A DNA stretch of 64,000 nt from Strigamia acuminata (GCA_949358305.1 OX442314.1:24731060-24795059), one strand, 5' to 3'; numbered from the stretch's first letter, positions 1 through 14,100 are shown. Notes: generated by a model not told the origin, from the letters alone. Program-made: numbers and translations.

Positions 1-3000
1 GCAAATCCTATGTGGTTAAAGTGTACTATTTCATTAATTAAATCATCCCGGGTCCAATTTAGGGTTTGCCTTTTAGCCAGAAAATCAAGAGTATTCTAGC
101 TTTGTTCAATATGTTTATCTTTTGCCTCTAGAGCTTTGGTGCACTTCACAGCACATAGAATTTAACTTTTCATATAAATAAGATGAAGTGACAATAGCGG
201 AAAAATCAAATCATTCGAATCAAACGAAACCGGTTTTGACTTGCATTGAATGCATTATTTACCGTGCTCACTCGATGGATTTGTGTTTGCTTTGGGTTGA
301 GCAAGGATTCCCTTTAATTTTGTATTTTCTAGGCCTTAATTTACATTTTTATTTACTTTAAATCATTTGCTTATTTATTTATACCTTGGACTAATAATAA
401 CAATAATAATAATAATAATAGAGTTCACATTTCGTTTGTCAATGTTGCAGCGAAGCCCTTCGTGTTGCAGTGAAGCCCATCATGTTATTTCTCTAGTTGT
501 TTTCGACGGAAAGTTAAATGTAATTTGTGTTCATTTATAAATTCTTTAAAAAAAAAATTAAAAAAAGAAAGAAAGAAAGAATAAGTAGAAAAAAAAAATT
601 AAGATTGCTTTATTTATTTATAAAGCTGTAAGTCCTAATTAGAGGTACTTTCTTCAATACATATAATGTATTGAAAAATTATTCTTAAGACGCTTACACT
701 TAATTAAACCGGAAGAGCAATCAAATAAGACGCTATCAAGTATCAACATAAAAAAAAGCTTACGAGCGACAAACATAATCAAACGTCAAAACATAAATCC
801 AGTTTGAGATGATGGTAATATTTTTTTTTAAATTTAAAAATCAATATTTTTACGTTCGTCAAATCCAAATGTGTTCTCCATCCAACTTTTAGTCAGATAA
901 CTCGCATCAAATTTCTTCCATTGCGAATAAATAAATATATTAACCAATTTAAGCATTTATTTTACAAAAATTCTGCTAGCACGTTTATTAATAACAAGCG
1001 GCTGAAGAACGATATTAAAATGCTGGAAAAAATTTTTAAAAAATAGATATTCTGAAATAATTAAGATTAGAATTTCAATTTCAATAAATATATACACATA
1101 TGGAGCAATTTCCCACAGTTAATACACTTTTTCCAATGGATTTATTGGTATTTTCCGCTCGTTTTAATTCAATATTCTTCTTGTTGAGCATAATTTAGTA
1201 TAATAAGCTCAGATTTGAATTTCTTCTACACATTTGTCTTCTATATATCACATATCCTTCATTCATTCAGTATTGATGTAACGTAATAAAAGAATAGCTC
1301 CGTAAAACCATCTTCGCTTTATTGCCTGAAATGATATTTGGAAAGAAAAATTACCGGTTTCAGTTTAGAGAAAGAGAAAAATCATAAAAAAAATGATAAT
1401 GCTTCAATTTGTGGCAGATAACTTTTTCCCATGTTACATTTACCACTTCGTGAGATGGTGGGACAATTTGTGGCATCCCAAACCGAGTTTCATCATCGTC
1501 ACCGTTTTTCCACCAGTCCTATTCTTTCTTTTTATACTCTCTTCTCTTCAAACATACCTTTTTGGTATTCGGTAGGCAGAACGCAAAGTGACCCTTGGGA
1601 CAAGATCCTCACGAGATTCAACCACATTTACAAATTGTACAGCTGTGGGTTCCACGAATGAATACAAAAAATACCTTTTTTGTAAAAAAAAAAAAAAAAA
1701 AAAAAATTGTCACGTCTTCTAAATACCATTCTTCGGAAATTGTCAACCCATTTACACATTGAACGGGAGAAAAGAATTGTAATTTAATTTGTTTACGTGC
1801 TTACCCGTCTCTAGAGGATGATTCAAACGCGATTGCACATCCATCAGTAATTTGACAGGGGGGTCGTGACTCGGAAAGAAGCAAAAAGGCACTGCAACGG
1901 GTCGTCTTTAAGGTGCCATCAAAAGTAGAATTACGAGTGAATTCCGAAACCGAGCAGTCGAGAACATTTTTTCCAAACTGTAAATTTTTACGATCAAGTC
2001 GAAAGGAAAGTGAAGCGATGAGTGAGAAAAAATATATGAAACCGATAATAGTTAAAGTGCAAAGTCTCGGCACACAAAATTACACGCCAATTCGGCGAGT
2101 TCAAATCGGACAATTTACAGAGCTCTGAATTAATTATGCCGTAACCAGAACTATCCGCGTTTAAAGCGAAATGGAATCCGTGCAATAAATTTCGCCAATA
2201 AAATCGTTATGTCGAAAGCTGTTTCGTTTCTCATCACACGTGGCTGCTATTTGACATCAATAAACGCTCTTGTTTAAGACTTCGTCAATAACTTGACGCT
2301 TAATTTGACTCGCGCATCCCCAAATGCAAATCTGCAATCGCTTTACATGAAGTCAGCCATTCATTTTTGCTACAAAAAAAAAATAAATAAATAAAATTTC
2401 GATTTTTTTTTCAGTTAATGTTGAAACGGAAAAGATTTTCATTCAATAGGGGTTTAATTTAGATACACACGTTTTTAAAAAACGTCTAGACATGTAATAG
2501 AAAATGCAAATCTTCAAAGTTTAATTTCGTGGAACGTTGAAAAGTTTCATTTTTATGTCTTAAACTCAGTTGTTTAATTAACGACATTAAACCTTTGAGA
2601 TATAAATTGTTGCCGGTTTATATTGCAATATAAATTGATATACAAGGTATCCATTTGAAATGAAGTACAATGTAATTAAAATTAAAGATCATGTGATGTT
2701 TGTTCTCCTTAATTTACAGGTGAACAAACATTTTACCTGAGAAAATTAAAAAAAAATCTTTTTAATTTAGTGAGATTTCTTCTTTTTTTTTTAAATTTTT
2801 ATTTTCCAGAAAATCAATTCAAAGGGAAAATTTAATTTCAATTTTTTTTTCTTTATTGCAAACTCATTTTTTAATTTCATTTTATAATTCTGATTAATGA
2901 TTTCCGAAAAACCAGGTGTAAAATAAAGTACATTAACGCACATAACTGATAAATTAAAAAAAGAGAACTTTATGTATTTCAAGTAAACACATATTTGTGG

Positions 3001-5586
3001 AAGCAGAAATATTAATAAATATTAAATTTCCTTAAATGTCAGTTCCTTTGAGGATTAAACAGGAGATATTAATGAATGTTCCTGTTGTTGTCGCAGCCTC
3101 TACCGAAGAAATTCAAGCCGAAGAAAATGTAACCAAAACAAATTAGTCAAATGAGCAAAAGCAGAATAACAGCAAACGCAGTAATACCTGAATATCTTGG
3201 CAAAGAAACAAAAGACGTAAAAAAAAAAAAAAAAAAAAAAACTACGAGTACTTCCAATACTGCAAACACTGGCGTCTTGTAACCGGAAGAACGAGCGAAG
3301 CGTGGAGTCCGCTTGTTCTTGTTCCAAGAATTTTGGCACTCTTATTATATATGATGTCCCTCTATACCTTTCTGTAAAAAATGGGTCTACCGCCAAGTCG
3401 ATTTTATTGAATGAAAAGCTGTTCTTGCTGTTGCGTTTCATATTGGTACTATGTTATTTTTTTATATTGTCTGAGCTGTGGTCTTTAGAAATGGCCGGTG
3501 AAAAAAGTACGCTTGGAGGAAGCTGCGCAGAGAAGCCAGATAACACAAGAGTTAGCTGAATACTTCATGTGTGCTCGTTTCTTTACATCTGCAATTGATT
3601 TCCTAACCTGATCGCTACTAAATTACTCTTAGAAACGATTTTTGCTATTGTTTGTTAAGATAATAAGAAAAAGTGCACGAGAACCCGATTTGCTTCAGAA
3701 GTATATATATGTGTACACTCCAAAGTAAGGTTGTAGGGAGTTTAATCCAAACTTTTTCACTAGGTGCTTAAGAAAGTAAAAAAGAAACATTTGTGTGATA
3801 CAAACCTTTTTAAAGCCTGTCTCTAAACTGAGAGGATCACTTGACCTGCGGCTATTAGAGGTCAGGCACTAATTGGACTCGAAGCCAATAGAATTACGGT
3901 TCGAGCTGACATGTCGAAAGAGCTAACGTCTAACGAGTGACGGTCGCAAAAACACCTTAGAATTAAATTTGTGCTGTAATAATATAAGAAATTTGATCTT
4001 ATCAATGAATCTATTTAAAATCTTGTAAAAACTCGTTTTATAATCAAACAATGTCTTTGTTACGAACAATTTTTCGCTGGAAAACAGAATTTGTGGGTGT
4101 ATTTATAATTGCGCAACACACTTTTCGGTATTTATTATTTTAGTCGATTTTAGACTGAAAGAAAATGTTATTTTTTGTGCAGAAAAGTTACATCTTGAAT
4201 CAACAACATTGTTAAGTGCCATTAAAATTGTTGACCGAAATATTTTTAGCCTTGTGAGAGTGCACCAACATAACTTCATCATTTTCCCTTCAGGTGATCA
4301 CGCCATCTATTGCGCTATTTGTTTCTACAGCAAGTGAAACTGTCTTAGCCGGTTTGTTTTCAGTTCGGATCAACGCCTTAAGCCAAGAGAAAATATTCTC
4401 GCGTTACCTCTAACTGAACCTAATGTAATTTCAAAATTATTTCCCACAATTCCACATTTTCTAAAAAACGCAAAATGCAAATCTAATAAATGTGCATAAT
4501 ATTAATCATATTCCATTCAATCCAAAAGTCATTAACCTAAAACTGTTTTTTAAAATATCGCAGCCGTTATTACTTTTTCCTAAAATGTAAAAACAAAATT
4601 AGCATAATGATCCTGCCTTTTCAAATGATCAATCAAAGAAAAAAATTTTACAACCAATTATGTAATTCTATATACCCAAACGGAATCAGCATCAAAGCCC
4701 TTCGGATTGCTTTTCAAATTTTCTATATACACATATAATTGTAATTATCTATCGATTGAGCGGCGAATATTCACCGACTGTCACAATTTTCAATATCTCC
4801 AACGCAAAACGAGACCCAGACCACATTATCACTAAAATATCATAATTCAATAACGATAGAATCTAAACTGTTCTTTTTTTGGCAAGAAATGCTTTTTTTT
4901 TCTTTCTTTTTTTTAGAAAAATGATAGAAATTGAATTCGAAGATTGCAAACGTATGTACGATGTATTGCGCGTATGTTTATTTCAGTTTAATCAAAGTTT
5001 TGATTTTTTTTTTACAAAAAAATAAGAAAAGCAGCAGAAATCCAATTGAGGTCATCACGTCTTTAACCCTATGGACATCCAAGCGTTTGCACGTCTCAAA
5101 ACTTATTGCCGTCATTCTGCTTTACCCCGTTGAACCTCACAACACTCTGGAGACCTCGAGACGCAATGGCAAGATTCGCATAAATGTGTCTCTTAATTAG
5201 CTTTTTATTATTCGCAATTTCCGCTACGTTCGTTCCTATATTTTAACCGTTACGACATCTCCATAGGCAGGGAAAATCCGGCTAATGCACCGATAATTAA
5301 AGAGAAATCGAAAATCAATCGATTGGCCGTTTTCTGCATTTGCCATTTATTTCAGTTGACAGTCGTCCCTCTCTAATCATGCTTGCTTATCAATTACAAT
5401 AATATTTGATTCACTGATTACAAAAGTTGAAAAGTTAGAACGAGTATTCGGATATTCTACACGGCTGCTCTAAAGTTAATTGCAGTGGCTCTGGTCTTCC
5501 ATATTTAAAAAAAATATTTTTGTCAGTAATTATTTTTTTTAACTCAAAAAAGCGTAATTTTCTGCTTAAATTAGCATTTATGAATC
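1..5586. other. AT-rich gene-poor stretch
   Basis: No gene is supported here. The sequence is AT-rich with many homopolymer runs, including poly-A tracts at about 1684-1706 and 3219-3241. Two short minus-strand open stretches that end in good splice donors (around 1558-1642 and 1805-2079) are discussed as findings, because their start or acceptor and their protein family could not be established. The other open frames are short and of low complexity. Confidence 0.6.
391..420. repeat. (TAA)n microsatellite
   Basis: About 30 bp of AAT/TAA trinucleotides with one C interruption, visible directly. Confidence 0.9.
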
Positions 5587-5868
5587 TTAAAATTATGGTT
5601 TTACGTCTAAAATTATGGTTTTACGTCTAAAATTACGGTTTTACGTCTAAAATTTTGGTTTTACGTCTAAAATTATGGTTTTACGTCTAAAATTATGGTT
5701 TTACGTCTAAAATTATGGTTTTACGTCTAAAATTATGGTTTTAGGTCTAAAATTATGGTTTTTACGTTTAAAATTATGGTTTTACGTCTAAAATTATGGT
5801 TTCACGTCTAAAATTGTGGTTTTACGTCTAAAATTATGGTTTTACGTCTGAAGTTATAATTTTATGTT
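5587..5868. repeat. 20-bp minisatellite array, about 14 units
   Basis: Head-to-tail copies of a 20-bp unit, AAAATTATGGTTTTACGTCT, with scattered substitutions and one single-base insertion near 5760. It is directly repeated without spacers. The left flank (ACTCAAAAA) and the right flank (AAAGTGTACTTTTTG followed by CCGGTCC) resemble the flanks of the array near 15.0 kb, so the two arrays may lie in the same kind of element. Confidence 0.93.
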
Positions 5869-8607
5869 AAACTGAGCAGCTAAAAAGTGTACTTTTTGTA
5901 ACCGGTCCCCCCGGTGTACTCCGGAATCCCAGATTGTTTGAATCCATCCATCCGACAGTGTTTAAAGCATGTAGTAACTAAAATTACAAACAATCTCGCA
6001 TCTTGCAAGCCAGTATCCAATTATCAACTAAACTGAGCAAACCCTGCAACGTGCAACCCTGAGGTTCAATTTCCTAATCTGTTGCACACATAATTGCGAT
6101 AGCAAAATCTATTGCAGCAGTATGTCTTCCCCCCCTTTTGTGAGGCTGTGCAGAATGCTCTCTTTGTTTGATACGTCTTCATGAGTTCCAATCTTGAGAA
6201 AGTATTACTATACTCTGTTTTGAAAAAAGCCTAAGACAAACTCTGCACCTTACGACAAAACTATCTCGTGATCCGTGTGGTCTGCAGAGGGCAAATAAAA
6301 GATCTGCTAGAAATGCTCGACACTGCTTTTTATCTAGCCACAGCCCTGCATTCCTATATTTGTCGCTTTCCAAGATATAAGACAAATAAAGGAGGTCGGA
6401 AAATGCGATAGACATATCTTTGGCGATTTTGCTGTCGCTAAGTCGCAACTGATGACACTCTTGATGGGAATGCTATTTTCTGAAAGCTATTTCGCAGTTG
6501 GAGACACATCTGAGAGGCTGCTGTAGAGGATACATCATAAACCAATGCCAGACAATCGATGGCGCGATCAAAATAGCTTTAAGTGTGCTTGCAGTTCCGT
6601 ATAAATCTTATTATTTTTTAAATTTCAGCTATTTAGCTTCGCGCCGCATTATGCCAAGCAGAATTCACGACGTCACTATAAAACAAGGCCGGAGGTGAGA
6701 AAAATCTTTATCGTAAATTGGTGAAATTCTTTAGAGTTTAATTAATTTCCAAACATGATTCTGGATTCTTATCGAGTTTTTAAAATGTGCGAGTTTGAGT
6801 GTGACAATAAGTTGAATAAACACGCAGGTTTTTAAAGGGTTGAATAAGCAAAAACTATTTTGAATGAATTTATTCTGAATTTAAATTTAATTACTGTTTG
6901 TTCAGAATAACATTAAACCTGTTTACTTTGAAGTTCCAAAGACGCATTCGAAAAGTCATCCAGTCTCGTATATCTTCTTTAAATAACTAGTCTAGACTCT
7001 TATTTTAGTTGGCCTTTTAAAGTTTGTCTAAAAGCTTTTTTAACTGCAATAAATCTGGAAAGCGTGTTTAAAAATTGATAAAAATCTTTTAGGTTTAAAT
7101 GGTTAAACAACACTACCGTCGAATATAACGACACCTGACGTTGTATTCGAACTTTTTTTGTGAAACTTCTGAAAAATCAGATATTGATCATGTAATTTTG
7201 CAAAATAAATTTGATTCAAAATTTCAATTACAAAAATATCATTAGAAGGAGTTATTTTACTATTCAAATCATATTAACTGCAAAATAGTCATCAGACGTC
7301 ACTAAAGTCACTGAATCTACAGGGTTTAAAACATTGTACACTTCCCTACTGCGCTGATTGTGGTGTAACAACACCAATGTTCCACTGATGCAGCATAAAT
7401 TTCCAAGTTTCCAACACTGCCCGGCATCGCACTCGTTACTCGAATAAGTTATATTCGACATTAAAACTTCCACAAACGTCATGACGTTGTATTCGAGGGA
7501 AGACAGTAGTTCTTTATTCAGAGTTAAATCTTGAGCCAATTCTGGCTTAAAATAACGTGTTGACCACACTGCACTCACACAGTTGAACATGTTTTGTTGT
7601 CAAAACTTGGTACTAATCAAATCACAAAATTAAAATGTTGTTTAAAAATGCTGTTTAGTCTAAATGAATTTTCGAAAGCGCCTAGTGAAAATTTGGCATA
7701 TCAAACGACATTTATTAAATTTAATTGACAGTTAAAACTTGATTTGTATTGAAATGACGTCAATAAATGCCATATCATTCGTTTGTTGATGAAATTCCAG
7801 CAGCTAATTTTACATTCTCCACATCATATTCTAACTTTAAGCCAATAAATCAAACCAAATAAATTAATCAAATAATTTCTACGGTAAATAAATGAGAAAA
7901 TTTATTAAAAATTTTGAATTCTATGTTCAGAAATTTGGATTGCTCGTTTCCCCTTCAACCTTAATAAAACATCCCATCCACCGCAGTAACTAAATTCTAG
8001 CCTAATTCCAAGATAACAGAATTAAACCACTATTCCACGTTTACTTGGGCGAAATATTCATCATAGTTTAAATCAAGAAAGTTCCAAAAATTGCTAGAAA
8101 TTTGCAAAAATAAAAAAATAAAATTTTTCCTGTAAGTAAACGTGATTATTTTCAACTTACCTATTTTTCCACGAAAAATATGCATTTCTATTTATAGAAA
8201 ATTAAAACCACCTCGTTTATAATGTTTCACATCATGCACCATCGAGTTTGCATTTTCCAAGAAGATTTCGCAAATTTTGCAAAGAAATTTAATGGTAAAA
8301 ATATTGAAAATGAGCAGCCCGAGAGCTGCTCGTTATTGTACAAAATGAAGGACCAAAGCAGCCCCGATTTGTTTAATCGCATGGTAAATATTAGTAAAAT
8401 TCTTTTTACACTGCTTGAAAACTTAGGCGGTCGTTCCGAGCGCTTGTTGTCAACTTCTTGACATTTAAACATTAAAAAGGTACATGTTTGATAAGTTCTG
8501 AATACCTTTATAATATTTATAACACGATACTATATTATAATAAAAGAAAAAAATCTTTACCAAGCATCAACATTAAACCCTTGAATGATTAATTGCAAAC
8601 TCAGTAT
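5869..8607. other. gene-poor stretch downstream of the CUB gene
   Basis: No recognised gene. Two open frames (minus 7264-7590, plus 8222-8461) have fairly mixed composition, but no domain, splice context or homology could be named. GACGTTGTATTCGA occurs twice (near 7138 and 7482), which hints at a degraded repeat rather than a gene. Confidence 0.5.
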
Positions 8608-8613
8608 TTTATT
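8608..8613 (-). terminator. candidate polyadenylation signal AATAAA
   Basis: The first AATAAA hexamer I can see on the minus strand downstream of the CUB gene stop codon, 422 bp past it. Such hexamers are common by chance in AT-rich DNA, so this is only a candidate 3' end. Confidence 0.25.
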
Positions 8614-9034
8614 AATTGAAAATTCCACACTAAGAAGAAACGTGTCGTTTCTTATACCATTTTTTTTCTTAAAAAAAAAGACAAAAAATGTAAGAAAAAA
8701 AAATAGTAATTAATTTTTCAATTCAGTAACAAAACAATTCTCGTAGAAAAATATAAATCGAAACAATTAGTCACCTCCATTTTTTGATAAATGTATTCTT
8801 ATCATCATTTAATACCCGCCCCATTCCCCACCAAAAATAAAAAAAATAAAAACATACATTTTAAATAATAAAAAAAAAACAATTAATTAATAATTTATCA
8901 CAAATCCAAACACAAAAGTGTATACACACACACATTTCGATTCACCACTTTGAGTTCCCACTTGGTGGGAAAAGCACGTGCTGTTGGCGTATAGAAAGTA
9001 TCACAAAAGCGCCTAATTGAGACATTGTACACCC

Positions 9035-11148
9035 TCAATAGTGTGCAGCACGTGATCGCTTCTTCGTGGCTGCTCTGGCGCACTTTTTCGCCACGACCAT
9101 CAAACACACAGTCAAGAGAAAGCCCCCGCCACCCCCAACGGCCAACACGAGCCAATTCATACCGAGAGGATGCGCCCCACATAAACCAGCGTCCTCGTCT
9201 GTGGACAAGTTCAACGGGCAGTTTCTCACCCCATTGCAGACCAAATCCTGAGAAATGCACACATTGGATCCGGGGCACAGAAACGAGCAGGGTGCACTCA
9301 CGCCAAGTTTGAAGAAAAATTCCCTCTCACTTTGGCGCACCACCTGCGTGATGACCAATTTGAAGCGCGTATCCGACTCGACGCTCGTGCGCAATTCGAC
9401 CAGAAATTTGTTTGCCGCTATGCTCGACGAATCGATAAGAGGTAAATCCACCATGGGTTCGTCTCCACACACCGTGAACAGCGCGTCGCTCGTGTAATGC
9501 CACCCGGACGGAGGAAGTCGAACGTCGATCCGATATGCACTGCAATTACTCGGCATCGTTAGATAAACGAACCACATGTAAACATCCATGTGCGGAGTCA
9601 CGGGCACTGTCCAAATGCAGCGCACGTTCGCACGCGTCGTGTCCACCTCGTCCACATTTCCCACCATCGGACTCGGGTACTCCAACTCGCCCTGATTGGC
9701 GATCTCCACCAACCCGGGTCCGCATTCGGGCCCGTGGAAAAACTCGTACGTGCCTCGGAACGCCTGGATCTTGCGCTCCGACTTGTCCGAATCGGACGAA
9801 TTCATTTGATAATAAAAACTCAAGTCCAGATCAGGTCCCGCGGATGTGAAAGTGAGGCTGAGGGGGTCGAAGAGCGAGCTGTTGCAGAGGCAGATGGAGC
9901 CGGTGCTGTCGCGCGACGACTCCTGGATCACCATTTTGTCCACGTGGTCCGTCAGACACACCTCGCACGTCCGGTTGCCGTTGGTGAAGTGCAGCGACGA
10001 GAAAGTGACCAAAACTCGCTCCGACAGGAACGAGTCGGCGCGAAATGCGTAGTGGCAGTTGAGGCTCGACCTGTGTCGCAGCACTAAAGGGTTCAACGGC
10101 GACCCGAACGCGCCGGTCCACGACTTGCTGCTGCGAAAGATCTCATCGCACAACGTGTTCGCTACAGGCTCGCCATGTTGGTACGAATCGTAGAAGTCGA
10201 ACTGCACCCAAAAGTCGAGCGACGAACCCGCGTACGATCCGATCGTGCTCTTAAACTGCACCAACATGTTCGAACCGGAAGACACAAACTCGGCGCTCTC
10301 CTCCACGACCGCGCCCCACGTGTCGCAGAAGATGGCCAACACCTTCTTCTCGTCGGGCACCTCGGAATCGTACACGGCGAGCGATTCGGCGCAGTCGTAC
10401 GCGGTCGCAATCGCGTGCTTGGGCCGATGGACGCGAAAACTCTTGAAGTAAAGTCGGATGATTTGCTCCGGTTCCGCTCTGATTAAAAAGTCGCAATTGG
10501 TGTTCGGCGTGTACCAAGTGGCGAGCGAATAAAACCGACGCTCGTGCTCCGATAGGTCGTCCCGACTGTCGAAAACCGAGCTGCACGACCCATTTATCTT
10601 GGCCGCACCTGGTCCCACCCATTTCGGGTTGGGGCCCAAGTTGAAATGGAACCCCGTGTTGAGCATCGGCCCTGCGCGGGTGGAAACGAACATGACCAAA
10701 AGCCGATTGCCGGAGCCGGTGATGGCGTACGGGAAGCGACCGGAGCCGCAAAACGTGCCGATCACGGGGCTGTTCTCGGTCCAGCCGTCGTAGATGCGTA
10801 AATAATCACCGGGGCAGTTGTTGGTGATGGGTCTTAAGGGGCATACTATCATGTCCGCGCACTGCTGACCGTCGATACTGAGCACTTCGTTCTCTAAGTA
10901 CGGGTTAATGTAGACACTTTGAGTGTGTAGGAAATATCGACATCGCAAGTCGCGTGGGTAAATTCCGGGGTATCCAGGGGATTGGACGTAGCAGGTGCCG
11001 AGTCTACAGTCGTGGAAAATGCGGTCGCAAAAGGTGCCACTAACCAGTTTGCCGCGACGATCCGGGTATAAAATCGGGTTGGGGCCGTGGCGTGCGTACA
11101 ATTCGAATTGCTGCTCCACTTTGGAGTCGAACGAGAAATATGTGTCTT
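9035..11148 (-). CDS. CUB gene exon 4 (CUB 2-5, LDLa, TM, stop)
   Basis: A 2114-nt terminal coding exon, exceptionally long for this gene and clearly more GC-rich than its surroundings. It encodes residues 153-856. The acceptor lies after a T-rich tract ending TTTACAG at 11149, and the entering G from exon 3 completes a Glu codon. CUB domains show the usual paired cysteines and GDYLRIYDG-type core motifs. The LDLa module reads C-x3-C-x5-C-x6-C-x5-C-x12-C. The helix contains a run of five glycines. The stop TGA is at 9037-9035. Confidence 0.95.
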
Positions 11149-14100
11149 CTGTAAATAAATAAATTGCAAAATTTAAAAGGAAAAAAAAAGCAATTATAAA
11201 ATCGTCAACAACGCAGGAATGAATTGAAAAAGACTAACGGGAGGCACCTGGGAATCAAACCACATGCCAAACAGAAGCAGTGCCATCTTAATCCTCGCCA
11301 ATCAAACAAAGAAAAGTTTGTCTCGTCTCTCCCGATTTCGTTTGGAATTTGAGTGTTGATTTTCGTCCGCGTTGTTGATAACGTTTTCAATATATTTCAA
11401 ATTTAGTTTGCTCGAAATTAATATTTTTTTTTTCTCTTTTCATTCGCGTTATTTAATTCATTTTGTTGAATTTATTGCACAATTACATATTAGACTCGTT
11501 CAAAGTTGAAAATTGTGAACAAATGGCACTTTTGCGCCCCCTTTTAAGCACTTGCGAAAATGGAATAAATTGTAAATGTGTTGTTACATAATTTAAAATT
11601 GTATATTATGATTTTTCAATCCCATGTGAAACATTACAGCTATTATCTTATAACTAGCTACTAAAAGGATTTTCAATATACGAGAAGGGAACAGTCGTGT
11701 GTGATTTCAATTAAATGCACTCGGTTAGAAACCACGACCGATTGAGTATGTTGTCACTTTATGATGATGTTTCATCTAAAGGAAGGCCAACGCACTAGGC
11801 GCATTCAAAGTTTCCGTTCTCTCCGGTTTTCTTATGAATGTATGTCCCTCTCTAGTCCACACAACACAACTTCAATCACACCCACTGGCCTTATTCTCTT
11901 CCATCTCTGGTTATTGCATTACTCTCTTAAAGCTCTATCATTCTATAGTGTTTTTAGTGTTTTTGCTGTTACATACAGCAAAAACCGAATATAAAAACAC
12001 AAGGCACATTCACAAATGCATGTTTAACTTGCAATTAAACCTGTTTTGTTGTTTACATGTCGTGCGCACGTCCACTGCGACTGCGGACTCTCAAGAATGT
12101 ATTATTGTCTCGCTCCACCCAAGGAAAACAAGGGGAAAAAAAATCCAATCAATTATAACTTCTCAATAAATTTTCAATTACGAGTTGAAAAGCGCTTGTT
12201 TTGGCACACGCATTTATTAATCATCATTGTAAATGACACTTTCCAATAAATCAATTCAATATTTATATCTCAATTACCATAAACTTTAAATGAAGTAAAT
12301 TCCCTAAAACTTCTGAGCAAAGTGTATTAAATCCTGATGCAATTGCGCAAGTTCTTCGCATTAAATTTTGTTTGAAGTCTGCATACAAGACGCTCTAAAC
12401 TCTAAGCGACTTGTCAACGCATATACATTCATAATGTATGCCGCATCATACTTCCTAAACAACTTTTACCAAGACTTCTCGCTTTTATCTGTACACCTTC
12501 AGCTTTTAAAACTAAAATTCTAAAAAAAAAAAAAAAATTTTTTTTTTTTTTAAAAATATGCTTACGTGCACAAAGTGTTGCATTTTCTTGCAAGCATTCA
12601 CGACATAAAGATATATACTACAAGTTAAGTTTGAAATCAATTTGTCTCGAGAGAGTCGTATGTGTAACCATGCTTACTGCTTCTATAAAGAAAGCCTGCA
12701 CTTAAACATGAGAAAAGTGTACTTCTTGATAATCTGTTTCAAGTAAATTTTCCATTGGAGTGACAGAAAAACGTTTCTTGCCGTGGCAAGACACGACTTG
12801 TTCCTTCCTTTTGTTGCAGCTCTAATTGTATACATAAATCATTTACACATATCAAACAACATATTATTATAATGGAACGTGACAAGACAAACAAAACAAG
12901 ACGTAAATTCGTGTAAAAAGAAAGTAAAGAACAACTAAAAAGAAGAGAACACTTATTCATTCCAATTCCCCAACACATCCCGTTGTTATGTCGCTTGCTA
13001 ATTGTCACTTTTATTACCCAAAAAAAATATCGATATTTCACATTTCGCATTTCAAACTTGCGGTTTTCAAAAGTTTTGGTCGAAAACCTTAAAAACCTCC
13101 ACCAATATCTTCACAAAAATTCTAAAAAAAAAAAAATCAATAAATACATACTAAGTTTCTGTTTCAGTGTTTTTTTTTCCGTGTTTTTATAAACAGCAAA
13201 AACAAATTTTTGGCCTGTTTGTATTTTTTGGGTCTCATGCTCGGTCTTGCAAGTAAATGGCGATTAAAACTCCCATCATTTTAATCCACTAACGAATTTT
13301 GGCTTTCTTGTATCAGCACAATTAGGCCTATGTCTTTATTCACGTTTTAGGAGGTGCATGCATCACTTGAAACGAGAGTTGACCCGTCGATCAGCCATTT
13401 TGAATTTGGTTGTAAAAACCAAAACCCGACATAAACCATTTCGAAAAAATCATCCTTTTCGTTTTTCAGGTTTTTGTTGATGTTTTTTGGCTGTTTTTAA
13501 AGCCCATTCCGTGTATAGAAGCCCCACAAACGGTAAAAACAGAAACTTTAAACGACCTAAAATATTTTTTATCCAAAACCATCAGAGAAAAACAAATTCA
13601 AAATATTTCACCACGCCATTCCTCTGGGTAATTCCGCAAGCATTGAGGCAACCAAAAAACGAGCACTACACCGCAAAAGCCTTTACATATATTTAAAAAA
13701 AGCTCTTATTAAAACCTCACGACATAATAAAAGCATTTTCTTCCACGTAAATAATTGAGCAGCAAAAAGCAGATTAATTATTTGCACTAAATTACCACTT
13801 GATCCATCAAAAACTGCACGTGCCCTCAAATCAACATGACAAAGAGCTTTAAACGCTCTTTGAAAACGAACAAAGCAACCAAACAAGTTGCTCTGCATCT
13901 AAGCATCTTAGCCGTACGTTGCTTTACTCTTCGCAAATTTGTTTTCCTCGAAAAGCAAACAACAAAGAGTGGAAAACTTTCAAGTTTGAACGAGCCTTTT
14001 ACCACGACGAATAGATAAACCTCGAGTTTTCATCACCTGAGAAAATCTTGGCGAAGAATGTCACTTTGACGAAGCTTGTTTCGGATACGTAAGTCTGGTG

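Noticed and set aside
3100-3441. 113-codon minus-strand frame
   Set aside because: It runs through a poly-A tract that encodes a phenylalanine run; the remainder shows no recognisable domain.
3830-3950. Possible tRNA-like fold with a GGTTCGA motif
   Set aside because: No cloverleaf with matching acceptor, D and anticodon stems could be drawn.
5587-5868. CRISPR-like repetition
   Set aside because: Units are contiguous with no unique spacers and the window is eukaryotic; it is a minisatellite.
7264-7590. 108-codon minus-strand frame considered as a transposase remnant
   Set aside because: No catalytic motif or family could be recognised, and repeats in the area suggest decayed DNA.
9590-10751. 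Several frames over 100 codons on both strands within CUB exon 4
   Set aside because: They overlap the exon whose domains, cysteines and splice phases are convincing; their composition reflects the exon's higher GC.
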